A stretch of 15,108 nucleotides of DNA from NCBI GenBank assembly GCA_963933975.1, contig CAWVWE010000037.1, positions 1-15,108 of the forward strand, given 5' to 3'. Within the stretch, counting starts at the first letter, position 1; every line of letters begins with the position of its first letter. This DNA is from UBA10364 sp905182675. GTDB lineage: Bacteria; Bacteroidota; Bacteroidia; Flavobacteriales; Schleiferiaceae. This document shows positions 15,106 through 15,108 of this stretch, in pieces. The notes below the pieces were generated by a model. The model was not told the origin of the DNA and ran no database searches. It worked only from the letters and a program-made list of their open reading frames with translations. The translations under genes were made by a program, and so were the position numbers.

Positions 15106-15108
15106 GCT

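Overview
The window looks like chromosomal DNA of a Gram-negative Bacteroidota, most likely a marine-type Flavobacteriales. The family level is a guess. The clues are promoter boxes of the TTG / TAnnTTTG kind, the absence of Shine-Dalgarno sequences, signal peptides cut before Gln (LSA|Q, LSG|Q, CAQ), Bacteroidota PKD-like domains, and moderate GC content.

Layout. (1) 1-2809, minus strand: two translationally coupled genes for membrane proteins with divergent class III nucleotide-cyclase domains. The second carries N-terminal TPR-like repeats and runs off the left edge. (2) 3061-7758, plus strand: a tightly packed five-gene cluster for secreted proteins. In order it encodes an abundant-looking secreted beta-sandwich protein, a two-Ig-domain periplasmic protein of chaperone size, a large barrel-like outer-membrane protein with Ig-like N-terminal and Cna-B-like C-terminal domains, and two small secreted beta proteins. 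Its order and sizes resemble a chaperone-usher operon, but the small proteins also resemble WxL-type domains. A hairpin follows the first gene and a strong bidirectional terminator closes the cluster. (3) 7806-8729, minus: a PfkB-family sugar/nucleoside kinase with a near-perfect Bacteroidota promoter. (4) 8881-11325, minus: a large polytopic membrane protein with two PKD-like domains inside an extramembrane helical region. (5) 11326-11982: an intergenic region with a doubtful 58-residue ORF, a tRNA-Asn(GTT) gene with its own promoter and terminator, then a cluster of short repeats. (6) 11983-15105: a prenyl-lipid locus. A methyltransferase and a homogentisate-phytyltransferase-like UbiA enzyme form an overlapping minus-strand pair. 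They diverge from a plus-strand gene that fuses a phytol-kinase-like (VTE5-like) domain to a phytyl-phosphate-kinase-like (VTE6/DUF92) domain.

How the genes may work together. The last locus holds the pieces for salvaging a free isoprenoid alcohol (phytol is the obvious one) to its diphosphate, joining it to an aromatic acid, and methylating the product. That would be a tocopherol- or prenylquinone-like route in an organism that shows no sign of photosynthesis here. The five-gene cluster would export and display a surface structure, with the first product as the bulk subunit. The cyclase-like pair may be a signalling module whose catalytic residues are largely replaced. The two strongest candidates for something undescribed are the five-gene surface cluster and the phytol-salvage/prenyltransferase locus.
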